DNA of 64,000 nt from Deinandra increscens subsp. villosa (GCA_039602395.1 JBCNJP010000027.1:37891841-37955840); one strand, 5' to 3'; shown: positions 46,020-58,984, counted from the first letter of the stretch. The notes: generated by a model not told the origin, from the sequence alone. Program-made: numbers and translations.

Positions 46020-47293
46020 CTTCTCTGTGTGAATCAAGAGAGATAGATAAAGAGAACGAAAATATATAAAGGACTCATGTGACAATCCGTCTTTTCAGGT
46101 CCTTTCCTGACTTTAACTGAACCTAAACCGTACTAAATGTTGGGTGAACATTTATGTATTTGACTTGTGTTGACCTTAGCAACTAGGGCATGTGTAATCA
46201 CCACGATACGAGCATGCACGTAAGTTAAACGTTTAATATTCTATGATTTCACTATTTATAATTTTATGTGATATATATGTATATGTACTCACGTAATTTA
46301 TTTTATGATTTTATGTGTTAACGTGTCACGTAATTGTACGTATAGTTTATGACTACATGTGGGTTAATCATATAAAGATAATTTTAAATCGATGATTTTA
46401 TGTGAACGTAAACAAATAGTTGGGGAATATTATTTATGATTTTTGTGACGATCTAAGATTTATATTTAAAAAAAAAGCCAACCATTAAACATGTGTTGAT
46501 ATATATTCGTTTAGACACCATCCAAGTTAATCTTCGTTAACCCGTTAGGATTAGTTAACCCTCCGTTAACCAAAAGGGGCTTATCCTATCATTTTCTAAA
46601 CTCCTTTTAGTTAATTCAACTTGGAGGGATTAGTCCTGAAATTTCTGAAACTTGCTACCCTTCTTGTAAGTGTGCCAGGGACTGTTTTTGTCATAATCTC
46701 AAACTCAACTTAAAGAAAATCAACTTCTGCAACTTGAAACACCGTCCGTCAACTTTTGAATTCCGATAATCGATCAACCATTTAATCCAGCATCTTCGAG
46801 TGACTAAACCATCCTACCAAAAACTCATCACTTGATTACTTACAACCTCACAAACACTCTCTCGTCCCTCCCCTTTTCCTCTCCCGTTTTCTGTTTTCCG
46901 GCGAAGTAAAAACCCACGGAACCACCACCACGATTCAATAAATTCTGGTCGTTCACCACTGTCGTACACCACCATTCAACATCCTTTGATTTCATCGTTC
47001 GTCCCCGAGCAACCAGGAGCAATCGATTCAAGTTTCAGGTTCGCGTTCATGTTAGTGAATTGTTCGAGTTTCGTTCGAGTTTTGATTCGCCATAAAAAAA
47101 CACATCACACTCCATCCCCGACTCGAGGTAATGATCCCTTCATGTTAATCGCACATTTATGATGTTCTTTTACATGTTTTCACGTTTTTACGGTGACCGG
47201 AATAAAACTCCGATCACCGAAGTTTTAAAGAAGAAGATGGAACTGCGGCGGATATAGATAAAAACTTCAAGTTTTGTTTGTAAACCAAAAATC

Positions 47294-47363
47294 GTCCCTA
47301 GCCCAGCGGCTAAGGCGCTCGCCTGTATCCCTGAGGTCGTGGGTTCAAGACCCGGCCTCTACA
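47294..47363 (+). ncRNA. tRNA-like module 1 in the 5' LTR
   Basis: A box TAGCCCAGCGGCTAAGG and B box GGTTCAAGAC, with a T-arm GGG-TTCAAGA-CCC. The acceptor stem does not pair. The same module is at 55233-55300. It carries internal pol III promoter boxes but is not a functional tRNA gene. Confidence 0.6.
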
Positions 47364-47427
47364 TTTCTTTTTATGCATGTATCACTATTGCGTATAAAAG
47401 TGTTCTGGTCGGATATTGAACACAAAC

Positions 47428-47499
47428 GGGCCGCTGCCCTAGTGGTTAAAGTGCTGGGATGTGAACTAGAGGTTACAGGTTCGAACCTGGTGACCTCTT
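47428..47499 (+). ncRNA. tRNA-like module 2 in the 5' LTR
   Basis: A box TGCCCTAGTGGTTAAAGTG and B box GGTTCGAACC, with a perfect T-stem CAGG/CCTG. It lies 64 bp after module 1; the counterpart is at 55386-55456. No convincing acceptor stem. Confidence 0.6.
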
Positions 47500-48893
47500 G
47501 TTTTGTTGTGTTGTCTTATTTTAGTATATTTGGGACTTTTCTTGACTTAAAACCAACCACCCATCATTCTTAACATTGTTTTGGACCCGTAGAATTTTCA
47601 TAGACGTCGTTAACTTGCTCGTTACCCCCATTGATTAATATAAATTGATTTTTATATAGAATATTTGGTTATTTGACGGTGATTTATGAAAGAATAAACA
47701 TTTGGAAAACATATAAAAATACGTATATAGGAATATAAAATGAACGTTTTGGTAACCTTTACATTTGTGTAAAAATATATGTATTTTGTGATTTAAACAT
47801 TCTAGACATTGGACTTACATTCATATAAATATTTATAAACACATGGGTACATTTTGGAGTACTTGTTATTGATCATATAACTATTATTTGGTTACGAACA
47901 TATAATTTCTTAAACGATTTCATGAACCTATATTATTAATAAATAATATAATTTCATCGACTTCTGTGATCTTTATGATTTTGGCCATGTGCCTTCCTCG
48001 AATCGTTCTGGATTTATGATCTTCGTCATGTCATAGTTGACATCGTCTATCTTTCACCGTTGGTCTAGACTTAGTCGTCTTTACTTGGACACACACTTAT
48101 ACATGCATGCTCGTTAGGTGTTTGGTAGATACAAGACTTCTACTTGCTACTTGCTGTTGTAATATATCTGGAATTGCTATGCACCCGAAGGTGAGTTTCA
48201 CAGCCCCATTTTACTATTTTAAATCATGTTGGGGGAGATTAACATGCATGATTTACAAAACTGAGATAATTAGACTTTTATATATCACACGATTATTGAT
48301 TACTGAGGCACACTAGACAACAAAGTCCTTCTCATGGTACCGTTAGTATTTGTTGATGATAGCGGGAAATATATTGTAGTACTACTGGGTTTGACAAACC
48401 CCACCCGGGCCAGTCGCGCTGGCACGATTGGATATTGAACGGGTGTTATATTCGTCCTCAACGTAACAAGGCAAACTATAAACAACTGTCAGCTTCGGTG
48501 ACCATCACGTGCAAAGTTTCATGTACATAGCCTAGCTAGTTATCTGATATATATTAGTGATTATGCTCACACAACTTGTACTTTTTGAGAATATTAAACT
48601 TGTGAACTCACCAACCTTTGTGTTGACACTTTTTAGCATGTTATTTCTCAGGTTGCAAATGTTCGAGTATCACGAGTACGCATGCATGAGTCTTTGAAAC
48701 CCTTTTAGCGTCTTTGGACGAGTCACGTCACCTTGGGTGATGATGTTTTAATTTAGATACTTTTATTGTATTTACGCTTCCGCATTTGTAAAACTCTGAA
48801 TCTATATTTTAATGAAATATGAAACGTTTTTATTAATTATTGGTCGATTGGTGTAACTAATGGACGTCGATCCTGGTTTGTCACGCTCCCTAC

Positions 48894-51800
48894 TGTTTTG
48901 CATTAGTTGCACTTAAACATTTTTCTCATGCATCGTGATACTCACTCCTGCATGCACCTGGTTTACGATAAGTCGTTTACATCATCCAATCCCTTTATAC
49001 TCACGACAAGGAGTCGGTTAGTCCTGAGTCATTTTCCTTAACAACTCTGAGTCGTATACCTCTTGGTTAACATCCATGGACGACGAGACGTCGAATCAGG
49101 TCATAGGATCACATCTTCACTCTTGATGAGTCGTTTTCTGCTCGGGATTATTCTAGACTGGAGGACTGGGCGTGGTACCCGGATATTGGGCGAGTGCTTA
49201 CGTATGAAGGTGGTGTGATATATCTTCTTATACTTAAACTTTTTTTCTCCTAGTGTGTGAGATTCCTTTTGAACCTGACCCATCGGCATCGCTGCACTCT
49301 CATGTTCAGGAAACGTAATCATGACGTGCTAATAGTGCGATCATTCAACTTCAGTAGTAGCAGCATTGTGTAGATTCAAGTGGTTTCCTATGGGGACACT
49401 TGTGTCTACCTTCGTTATCCTGATCTTTTCACATTTGCTCTGATCTTCTAAGATCTTTCTCTTCTCATTTCTATCACGTTGTGCGTCGGGATGACACGAC
49501 TTGGGAACAACTATTACAACCCCAATGGTACCTGATGTGAACCGACTGAAGTTTTCTATTTATGTACGAGATTGTGATCAAGTCGGTACGTGTGGATAAA
49601 CCCTATTCTGATTCTATTGAGCTAAATTTCTGGCTGACTCGCTTCGGGTGGGCCATTCCAATTAAAGTGAACATTTTACTCTTGAAACTTGTATCTTTAA
49701 CAAAATCTGGTCAAGATAACCATGTGTTAGTGACCACACCATACCTGGTAGCTGAAGTAAGAGGAACTAGGGTGATCATATAAAGTAAATCACAGGTACG
49801 GGTGCACACGTAAATGTAATTTGTAGTATATGGAAATCCTAGAGAATCTTACTAGACAAACTAATGGTCGTAATTGGGAGAAAATTTTTGTAATTTTTTT
49901 TTTGTGGTGCTGAATGTTGGACATGCTGAACTCAACCAGATGATCGAAGTCATCTATCTTTGTAAACGTTATCGCACATGATCTTATCTCTCCTATATAT
50001 ATGGATTCTAATCCTTTCGAGAACTCTTTTGAAACATATTATGAATGCTAGTCCTGAAGGGACATCGTTTCACTCGTGTACTTTGATGACAGATATTTCT
50101 TGACTACGAAAACTCTTGACAAAATCTTTGACTGATTTTTGATTCATCTTGAATCGTAACTCTACTTTCATGATCTTATCTACGACATCAACCCTTGGGA
50201 ACTTTTGCGATTGTGAGACAGTTAGGTAAACCTCAACTAAACGAATACCCACGCAACATTTGATAAACCAAATGGATGAAGTGTATACTTCGAGCATTGG
50301 AACATATCTTTGACCGGAAAGCATTGTGAGGTTTCTCTCTCTAGTCGTGTACTCTCTGATAATACTTGCACTAACAGTCTCATCACGACCGCACAAACTG
50401 CCTACCTCCCGCGAAATTCATTTTCCCTAATAGGGTAATGTCAGTGAAAAGCCTTCCTGTTTTTCAAACTAATGATTTCCAGCTTTGACGTAATGACTAT
50501 TCCGATTGACCTTCTGAACCGGTACAACCATTTACTGTCTGTATAATTCGAACCTTTTACGAATTAACAATCAACAATTTCAGATTCTCACGCTTTAGCA
50601 ATCTTTTATGTCCTGGATGAGCTTCTGAGCTTTGAATCTGAAGGTGTTACACTTTTGGTTGGCTTTCCAACTAATTAACATTATTGATGATGAGACTACC
50701 TTGTACCTCAATCGTAGTAACAATACAAATCTTTTTATGGAAACCCTTCTTACACACATCATGCATGAACTTCTTGTTATCTATAGCTAATTGTACCATT
50801 AACCTGCATTTTCCCTTCTTACGCATTGACTACACCAAGTTATCCATACATTTTGCATACTCTATTAATGCTCATGTCATAACAACTATCAACAAATTTC
50901 TGGTGCACGGATCCTCATCATCCTTTCAGGAAACTTACATTGATGGCCTATTTAAAATTTTGATCGCCTTGAAATCTGAAGAGTTATGATATTCGCACTG
51001 TGCGTGCCAAACCCTCGACGATCTTCACTAGAACAACAAACTCTACGCATCCTTCTACTTCTGTGAATGGAAAAACCTAGACCTTTTGTTTTCACAACAT
51101 ATTGAGGTTTAAATCTCTCTTCCCCTTTACGTTCAAGCGTATGGGAGGAACTTGACGTCCTCTATTTCCGATAAAAGTACCCATTATGGTTTGACTGATA
51201 GCTAGTAATGGTAGGTAGCTGGTACGCCTTCAAGGTGCTGGTAGTGTGGTGGGTTAGCTGCGGTACACCCTATATATAAACATTAGTGGCACGTTGAATG
51301 TGGGACTAGTACCGGGCCAATGATTGACTTTAGAGTCATGCACAAAAGCCTCATCTTGAGAAACTCCATCTAACGGGACTATGTCCTCGACAGAAATATT
51401 TAATGCTACTTCCTACGAGATTGCATATGTCTCTTACGTACTCCTACCAAAAGAAAGACATACACGAAATAATCAAACTCCATGCTTTCAATTGTCCGAG
51501 TCTAGAAGAAAAACTCTCCTAAAGCGATCTTCCTGCCACAATTCAGATGTGAGTTCTGACCCAGATAAACATCAGCATTTTAAAAAACCAAAGTTGTTTT
51601 TTTCTTTTTCTTATTAATGACAAACCGCATGTTCGAATGAACCACTCCAACTTTTAAAAGCATGTGTTCAGAAGTAGATCGCCTTTCGTTTGAGGGACAC
51701 ACTACTTTTGGGTCGACTGTCTGTTTTATAAACTCTCTGGCATTCACTGAGGTGATAGCCCCGATCCTTTTCTATGGAACACCCGGTTATATCTTTTGAC

Positions 51801-53880
51801 TCGCGGTAAACTTGCACTGAACCCTAGCAAAAATGCATATGTACATGCAACCTAAGCCAAAGCCACTTCAAAATATTCTGATGTTTTGTGTTTCGCAAAC
51901 ACCCTTTTATAACACTTTTGTACCCTATCTTACTTTTGAAGACCATTTGAACCGATGTTTTGACAAGAAAGGAATCATGACGCATGAAGCGCAAGGACAT
52001 CAAGGAGATTAAGCAAAACAATGAAGATTTCCCTAACGTGACGTTTACTCTATCGAATTGTATAACCCTTGACACGTTCATTTCGATATCTATTTATGTG
52101 AATTCCTTGCCAAATCCTGTCGGGCACGCTATATATTTCTCTCTGAATTCTATACTATCCATTACGTTATTTGCATCCTCTCTACTGGTATCTTTGCTAG
52201 TGCTAGTTTAAACTCACATGTCATCCTTGGAATGTGTAGTTGCGAGTATCATAAGCTTGCTATCTCATCGCTTACTCGAATTCACGAACCAAGTCGTTGG
52301 CGCTTTTCCTCTATTTGCTATTCTCGTGCTTGATGCCATGCGTATTCCTGCAGAGCACTTTTGAATATTTGGTACCTCATAGTTTACACTTTTATTTTTT
52401 TGGATCTTCACTCTAAATTTATGGATTCTTTAGCAAGGTAATTTGCATGAGGATATTTGGTATGATACTGAACTCCAACTTGAATTTGAACCTAATCGTC
52501 TATGTGATTTCTTGAATAATTCTTAACAGAATTAAGTAATTATTTTCTAAAACAAAATTCTACGTGTTACCTTTTAATGGTTGTGAGCTCTTGATTGGAT
52601 ATCTCTTTGGACCTCAATCCTTTTGTCACAAAATCAGTGTGCTGCCAGCTATGTTTTAGTAAGTGAGAAACTCTTGAAGCATTTTAACCATGATAGATAG
52701 TTTGTTTACTTCTAAACTTCTCATGAGAAATGCTTACAAAACATATGTATTTATACATGCTAAATTTGAGAATCTAATCCTATGTTTAGGGTATAGAAAC
52801 TGATTAATTATTGAAGTGTTGGTTTAAACATAAATTTTGTAGAATTGCATGATTAGTTACGTGTATCAAACGGGTTAGGAACTAGAATATAACATGTTGT
52901 GAATGTACTAACTTGATTGAGTGTAAAAACCATACACCATACAAGGTCCTAAGTCTCCTACCTCGGTGGGAATGACAAGACTATTTGAAGTTGCCCCGTC
53001 AACTTTGCACCGTATGGGTTGTGTTGGTTAGTTTATGAACTTGTATATTATAGATATGCCATGCTAGGGTTGTATGCTAGTATATCTGATGCTAGGACAA
53101 TTGTATGCGTTGTATGGTAGAACCCTCATGATATATTGCATGCTAGTACACTTTGACCGCATTAACCTTTAAAAGAAACCTTCATGGAGACTCGTATGCT
53201 ATTTGAACCATTATTGCCTGAGATGTGAATTAGAAGTTATTATGAATCATGTAAACGTAATTGGTCATAGCTTTATTAATAACTAAATCAGCCATCGAGC
53301 CCTCATGTTTACTTTGTCAGACTTGTGTAAATTCTATGATATTTGCTAGTTGATAGGAAAATTCAGATGTTTACGTTTTCATTGGACCTCGGGTCTACTA
53401 AACAAACACTATTGAATTGATTCACACACAATTCTCTCATACTTAGATTCCTTCGCTTTGATTCACCTGGTCTATTGGTAAATGCGTACACCTAAAGTAA
53501 AAAAAGACACCCTAAATGAGAATCTCACTCCTAGCAATGGGTACGATAGCTAGAGGCTACTCGGATGTGTTATGGTCCTTCTTCACATTGAAATTTTAAT
53601 TTCAGATACTTATATTATCGTGTCACTCAGTTCGTCCTTGCCACATAACGTGATTCCTATATACCTTTGTTCAACCCTTCTCGTAGGAGAACGCTTGATA
53701 AGAAGATCATTTTCTATATTTTCGATTCGAATTTCTTTTGAAATCCTCTAAATTTATTACATTTTCTCAACATCACACATTCTTGGTTATAACATCCATC
53801 ACTCCTTTTGGAGTAGGATACCTGGATTATATCAATATGTTACTGTTAATTCGACTCTTCAACAATTGTTACTGATTAAA
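48894..53880. other. interior of the LTR element, non-coding
   Basis: No ORF over about 110 codons and none with retroviral motifs; gag, protease, RT and integrase blocks were looked for on both strands and not seen. Short ORFs (49562, 50070, 50684, 51381, 51824) are unsupported. The sequence is of mixed composition, unlike a simple repeat, and may be heavily mutated or foreign filler, as in LARD elements. Confidence 0.55.
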
Positions 53881-54008
53881 TTTCGGGACGAAATTCTTTC
53901 AACAAGGGGATGATGTGACGACTGAGATTTTTTTTTCTTTCTTTTGTGACCAACTTCTTAACCACGTTATTCGATTTTCGGGACGAAAATTCTTCAACAA
54001 GGGGATAC
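53881..54008 (+). promoter_or_regulatory. duplicated polypurine-tract region before the 3' LTR
   Basis: TTTCGGGACGAAATTCTTTCAACAAGGGGATGATGTGACG (53881-53920) is followed about 95 bases later by TTTCGGGACGAAAATTCTTCAACAAGGGGATAC directly before the LTR. The first copy is followed by TGTGACGACTGAGATTT, which itself resembles an LTR start. The second is the functional polypurine tract by position. Confidence 0.7.
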
Positions 54009-55232
54009 TGTGACAATCCGCCTTTTCAGGTCCTTTCCTGACTTTAACTGAACTTAAATCGTATTAAATGTTGGGTGAACATTTATGTATTTGACTTGTG
54101 TTGACCTTAGCAACTAGGGTTTGTGTAATCACCACGATACGAGCATGCACGTAAGTTAAACGTTTAATATTCTATGATTTCACTATTTATAATTTTATGT
54201 GATATATATGTATATGTATTCACGTAATTTATTTTATGATTTTATGTGTTAACGTGTCACGTAACTATACATATAGTTTATGACTACATGTGGGTTAATC
54301 ATATAAAGATAAATATAAATCGATGATTTTATGTGAACATAAACAAATAATTGGGGAAAATTATTTATGATTTGTGTGACGATCTAAGATTTATATTTAT
54401 AAAAAAAAGCCAACCATTAAACATGTGTTGATATATATTCGTTTAGACACCATCCAAGTTAATCTCCGTTAACCCGTTAGGATTAGTTAACCCTCTGTTA
54501 ACCTTAAGGGGCTTATCCTGTCATTTTCTAAACTCCTTTTAGTTAATTCAACTTGGAGGGATCAGTCCTGAAATTTCTGAAACTTGCTACCCTTCTTGTA
54601 AGTGTGCCAGGGACTGTTTTTGTCATAATCTCAAACTCAACTTAAAGAAAATCAACTTCTGTAACTTAAAACACCGTCCGTCGACTTTTGAATTCCGATA
54701 ATCGATCAACCATTTGATCCAACCTCTTCGAGTGACTAAACCATCCTACACAAAACTCATCACTTGATAACTTACAACCTCACAAACACTCTCTCGTCCC
54801 TCCCCTTTTCCTCTCCCGTTTTCTGTTTTCTGTTTTCCGGCGAAGTAAAAACCCACGGAACCACCACCACAATTCAAGAAATTCTGTCCGTTCACCATTG
54901 TCGTACGCCACCATTCAACATCCTTTGATTTCATCATTCGTCCCCGAGCAACCAGGAGCAACCGATTCAAGTTTCAGGTTCGCGTTCATGTTAGTGAATT
55001 GTTCGAGTTTCGTTCGGGTTTCGATTCGCCATAAAGAAACGCATCACACTCCATCCCCGACTCGAGGTAATGATCCCTTCATGTTAATCGCACATTTATG
55101 ATGATCTTTTACATGTTTTCACGTTTTTCCGTTGACCAGAGTAAAACTCCGATCACCGGAGTTTTAAAGAAGAAGATGGAACCGCTGCGGATATAGATAA
55201 AAACTTCAAGTTCTGTTTGTAAACCAAAAATA

Positions 55233-55300
55233 GTCCCTAGCCCAGCGGCTAAGGCGCTCGCCTGTATCCCTGAGGTCGCGGGTTCAAGACCCGACCTCTA
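55233..55300 (+). ncRNA. tRNA-like module 1 in the 3' LTR
   Basis: Same A and B boxes as the 5' LTR copy. Here the T-arm is CGGG-TTCAAGA-CCCG, a better stem than in the 5' copy because GTGGG reads GCGGG and CCCGG reads CCCGA. Pairing around the T-arm is thus kept or improved in this copy. Confidence 0.6.
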
Positions 55301-55385
55301 CATTTCTTTTTATGCCTTCTTTTAAGATCCGATTCCATGCCACTGTTGCGTATAAAAGTGTTCTGGTCGGATCTTGAACACAAAC

Positions 55386-55456
55386 GGGTCGATGCCCTAG
55401 TGGTTAAAGTGTTGGGATGTGAACTAGAGGTTACGGGTTCGAACTTGGTGACCTCT
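55386..55456 (+). ncRNA. tRNA-like module 2 in the 3' LTR
   Basis: A box TGCCCTAGTGGTTAAAGTG and B box GGTTCGAAC. The B-box stem is weakened here (CGGG versus CTTG) relative to the 5' LTR copy. Not a functional tRNA. Confidence 0.55.
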
Positions 55457-56893
55457 TGTTTTGTTGTTTTGTTTTATTTTAGTATTTTTTGGGACTTTTC
55501 TTGACTTAAAACCAACCACCCATCATTCTTAACATTGTTTTGGACCCGTAGAATTTTCATAGACGTCGTTAACTTGCTCGTTACCCCATTGATTAATATA
55601 AATTGATTTTTATATAGAATATTTGGTTATTTGACGGTGATTTATGAAAGAATACACATTTGAAAAACATATAAAAATACGTATTTAGGAATATAAAATG
55701 AACGTTTTGGTAACCTTTACATTTGTGTAAAAATATATGTATTTTGTGATTTAAACGTTCTAGACATTGGACTTACATTCATATAAATATTTATAAACAC
55801 ATGGGTACATTTTGGAGTACTTGTTATTGATCATATAACTATTATTTGGTTACGAACATATAATTTCTTAAACGATTTCATGAACCTATATTATTAATAG
55901 ATAATATAATTTCATCGACTTCTGTGATCTTTATGATTTTGGCCATGTGCCTTCCTCGAATCGTTCTTCATTTATGATCTTCGTCATGTCATAGTTGACA
56001 TCGTCTATCTTTCAGCGTTGGTCTAGACTTAGTCGTCTTTACTTGGACACACACTTATACATGCATGCTCGTTAGGTGTTTGGTAGATACAAGACTTCTA
56101 CTTGCTACTTGTTGTTGTAATATATCTGGAATTGCTATGCACCCAAAGGTGAGTTTCACAGCCCCATTTTACTATTTTAAATCATGTTGGGGGAGATTAA
56201 CATGCATGATTTACAAAACTGAGATAATTAGACTTTTATATATCACATGATTATTGATTACTGAGGCACACTAGACAACAAAGTCCTTCTCATGGTACCG
56301 TTAGTATTTGTTGATGATAGCGGGAAATATATTGTAGTACTACTGGGTTTGACAAACCCCACCCGGGCCAGTCGCGCTGGCACGATTGGATATCGAACGG
56401 GTGTTATATTCGTCCTCAACGTAACAAGGCAAACTATAAACAACTGTCAGCTTCGGTGACCATCACGTGCAAAGTTTCATGTATATAGCCTAGCTAGCTA
56501 TCTGATATATATTAGTGATTATGCTCACACAGCTTGTACTGTTTGAGAATATTAAACCTGTGAACTCACCAACCTTTGTGTTGACACTTTTTAGCATGTT
56601 ATTTCTCAGGTTGCAGATGTTCGAGTATCACGAGTACGCATGCATGAGTCTTTGAAACCCTTTTAGCGTCTTTGGACGAGTTACGTCACCTTGGGTGATG
56701 ATGTTTTTATTTAGATACTTTTATTGTATTTACGCTTCCGCATTTGTAAAACTCTGAATCTATATTTTAATGAAATATGAAACGTTTTTATTAATTATTG
56801 GTCATTTGGTGTAACTTATGGACGTCGATCCTGGTTTGTCATGCTCCCTACGGTTGTATTCCGCGCGTGGATTTTTTGGGGTGTGACAACTCA

Positions 56894-57727
56894 TATGTAT
56901 TTCTGTAATGAGCAAGGGAAAGTAGATATGGGCTCATACAACTCTTGATCGCTTCTAAGCTTAGATATGGTCTAAGAGTTTACGGTTAAACAACGGAAGG
57001 CTTCACTCAATCGTTGTTCATAAAAGCTTTAAACATTGGCTATGATTATTTATTTGTGTGAAGATGATTGACTATCAACTAGTCACCTGAAGATAGCAAG
57101 GATGCATTAAAGGTTAAATGTAGGCCGAAAGAAATTGGGGTTGGTACTATTTTTGTTTTCCTTTTTTGGGTCGGAAATACTTCATTTACAACAATTTGAA
57201 AATGGGGTTGAATTGGTACATATGGCTCAACATAAGTTGAAGTTTAATATAATTCATGAACCTTATAATGGAGAAGATTATTTTCGAGAGTTGTTGGTTT
57301 GCAGGATGAGATGCTTTTCAAGATTCCAAGGGCTTGGATGTAACTTTGTATCATCCCCTCCTGATTGTAAAGGCCCGGAGATGATTAAGTAAGCATACAC
57401 AATGATGGTAGGTTAGAATAGAATGGAAAAGAAAAAGTATGATGTTAAGATAGTCATGTTTTATAATTTTTTATGTATATAACCTTAGAGGCGTGTCTTT
57501 ATCTGTCAAAAAAGCTTTTGAATGACAGTGTTTTAGTTAATTTTTAGATATGGAATTATTATTATTATTTTTTTTTCATTTGCTTATGTATCTTTGAACT
57601 TGGTGTAAAGCAAGTCCGTAGGCATGGACAACGAACTGAAAAACTCAAATAATCAGTTTCTGGCCTGCTCTATTAGATAATTGTATATCCAAAGGTAGTT
57701 TGTTGTTACATACAAGCATTAAACATA
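56894..57727 (+). other. right interior of element C with an exon-like fragment
   Basis: 57180-57303 reads ENGVELVHMAQHKLKFNIIHEPYNGEDYFRELL, ending at TTTGCAG, a good acceptor, with an open continuation (DEMLFKIPRAWM) after it in another frame. This looks like an intron-exon junction of a captured gene, but I do not recognise the protein. Confidence 0.4.
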
Positions 57728-58210
57728 CAAAGTTATGTTGCATACAGTCATGTTGCATATATGCAACATACAATCATGTTGCATATATGCAACATACAGT
57801 CATGTTGCATATATGCAACATACACTCATGTTGAGTATATGCAACATATTGTCATGTTGAATATATGCAACATACAATCGTGTCGAATATATGCATCATA
57901 CAATCATGTTGCATACATGCATCATATAGTCATGTTGAATATTAAAAATATATAGTCATGTTGAGTATATGCAACATATAGTCATGTTGAATATATGCAA
58001 CATACAATCGTGTTGCATGTATGCATCATATAGTCATGTATTAATAACATACAGTTATGTTCCATATAAACAACATACAGTCATGTTGCATACACACAAC
58101 ACACCATATGTTGTATATATGCAACACAACACAATCTTTATGCATATATGCAACACAATCATGTTGCATATATGCAACACAATCATGTTGCATATATGCA
58201 TCATAAGTAT
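57728..58210. repeat. palindromic minisatellite, GTTGCATATATGCAAC units
   Basis: Roughly 17 units of about 26-30 bp, each with the 16 bp palindrome GTTGCATATATGCAAC or a variant, joined by ATACARTCAT spacers. Open frames across it (57761-57955, 57969-58253) are translation of the repeat. Each unit can extrude a cruciform. Confidence 0.9.
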
Positions 58211-58351
58211 ATATATTTATTTTAAAGCTGTAGACAATATTATTTTAATATAATTTGATGTGTAAATTTCAAGACGAAATAGCACAAGATATATACCAAA
58301 TCGTTTCACTTCCAGAATTTCATCTTAATGACACAAGTGGATGGAAACTTA

Positions 58352-58542
58352 ACTAGATTTTGGTGGGACAGATGGATTGACAAATTTACTCTCGTGAAAA
58401 GGTTCCCAAACTCGTATGATTGTGAGGTAAATACAGAAGTTAAAGTGATGAAAAGGATCCCAAGTCAAAGCCAAAGTAACATAGTAAATTAGAGTTGGAG
58501 AGGCGTTTCATTGCTTGAGCCTACAAGGGATTCATTAGCTCA
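58352..58542 (+). pseudogene. LINE reverse transcriptase zinc-binding (zf-RVT) fragment
   Basis: The frame at 58352 reads TRFWWDRWIDKFTLVKRFPN, then, after an in-frame TAG at about 58490, SWRGVSLLEPTRDSLAH. The FWxDxW...L...RFP...SWR pattern is the C-terminal region of plant LINE reverse transcriptases before the zf-RVT zinc motif. Only about 64 codons survive; the polymerase and endonuclease are absent. Confidence 0.65.
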
Positions 58543-58984
58543 TCGTGTGAACCTGCTACACTGAATTTGATCGTAGTATGTTTTAATTTTTTGTATTTGT
58601 GAATGTGGTGTAAAATACCTACCTTTGTACTTTGTTTTGGGATTCTGCATCTTGTTTGTCTCGTTCAGTTAAAATACATTATGCTATATAAATTGGAGTT
58701 GTATAAATGAAGAATGTATGGATGTTGCATATATACAACATGTATTCATACTGCATAAACATAACCTAATTGGAAAAAAAATTTGTCGACACATAAACCT
58801 AATAGATATTATATTTGCATAAACACACAACTCTAAATCTATAAAGCATAACACTGGCAACATGTAATATTTATAAAAACACTACCTTTAATAGCAAGTA
58901 TATTGTCGTGGAGTAAAGTAAGCTTACCTGGGCGGGATTTTAAACGATCCGCTCATCGAGTGACAATACCAATAATCTCGTATC

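Larger units (their letters stand above)
46078..48893 (+). repeat. 5' LTR, lacking its last 37 bp or so
   Basis: Collinear with 54009-56851. Homology stops at CTCCCTAC (48893), whereas the 3' LTR continues another 37 bases to TGTGACA. The LTR 3' end and the primer binding site are therefore missing from this side, by a deletion or replacement, and the element could not replicate from this copy. Confidence 0.85.
46078..56888 (+). mobile_element. 10.8 kb Gypsy-derived LTR element without coding capacity (LARD-like)
   Basis: The LTRs start TGTGACAATCC and the right one ends TGTGACA. The 5 bp target duplication ACTCA is perfect (46073-46077 and 56889-56893). The polypurine context before the 3' LTR, TTTCGGGACGAAAATTCTTCAACAAGGGGATA, is that of Tekay/Del-type chromoviruses, the probable source of enzymes. 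The interior of about 5.1 kb has no gag or pol. LTRs differ at roughly 2-5% of positions by eye, so insertion is not very recent. Confidence 0.88.
54009..56888 (+). repeat. 3' LTR of the LARD-like element, complete
   Basis: 2880 bp, from TGTGACAATCC to GGGGTGTGACA, with the target duplication ACTCA directly after. It contains both tRNA-like modules and the phrase ACTCACCAACCTTTGTGTTGACACTTTTTAGCATG shared with the remnants at 11610 and 63985. ORFs at 54746-54970, 56065-56250 and 56258-56443 are repeated in the 5' LTR and have no known domain. Confidence 0.9.

Noticed and set aside
47294..47499. Two functional tRNA genes
   Set aside because: A and B boxes are present, but acceptor stems do not pair and the modules lie inside both LTRs.
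47274..47573. 99-codon ORF in the 5' LTR
   Set aside because: It is not maintained in the 3' LTR copy and overlaps the tRNA-like modules.
57728..58210. CRISPR-like array of short palindromic repeats with spacers
   Set aside because: The host is a plant, the spacers are themselves repeated and only about 10 bp, and no cas genes exist; it is a minisatellite.
57761..58253. Open reading frames of MQHIVMLHICN-type repeats
   Set aside because: They are translations of the palindromic minisatellite; the frame stays open only because the unit lacks stops.
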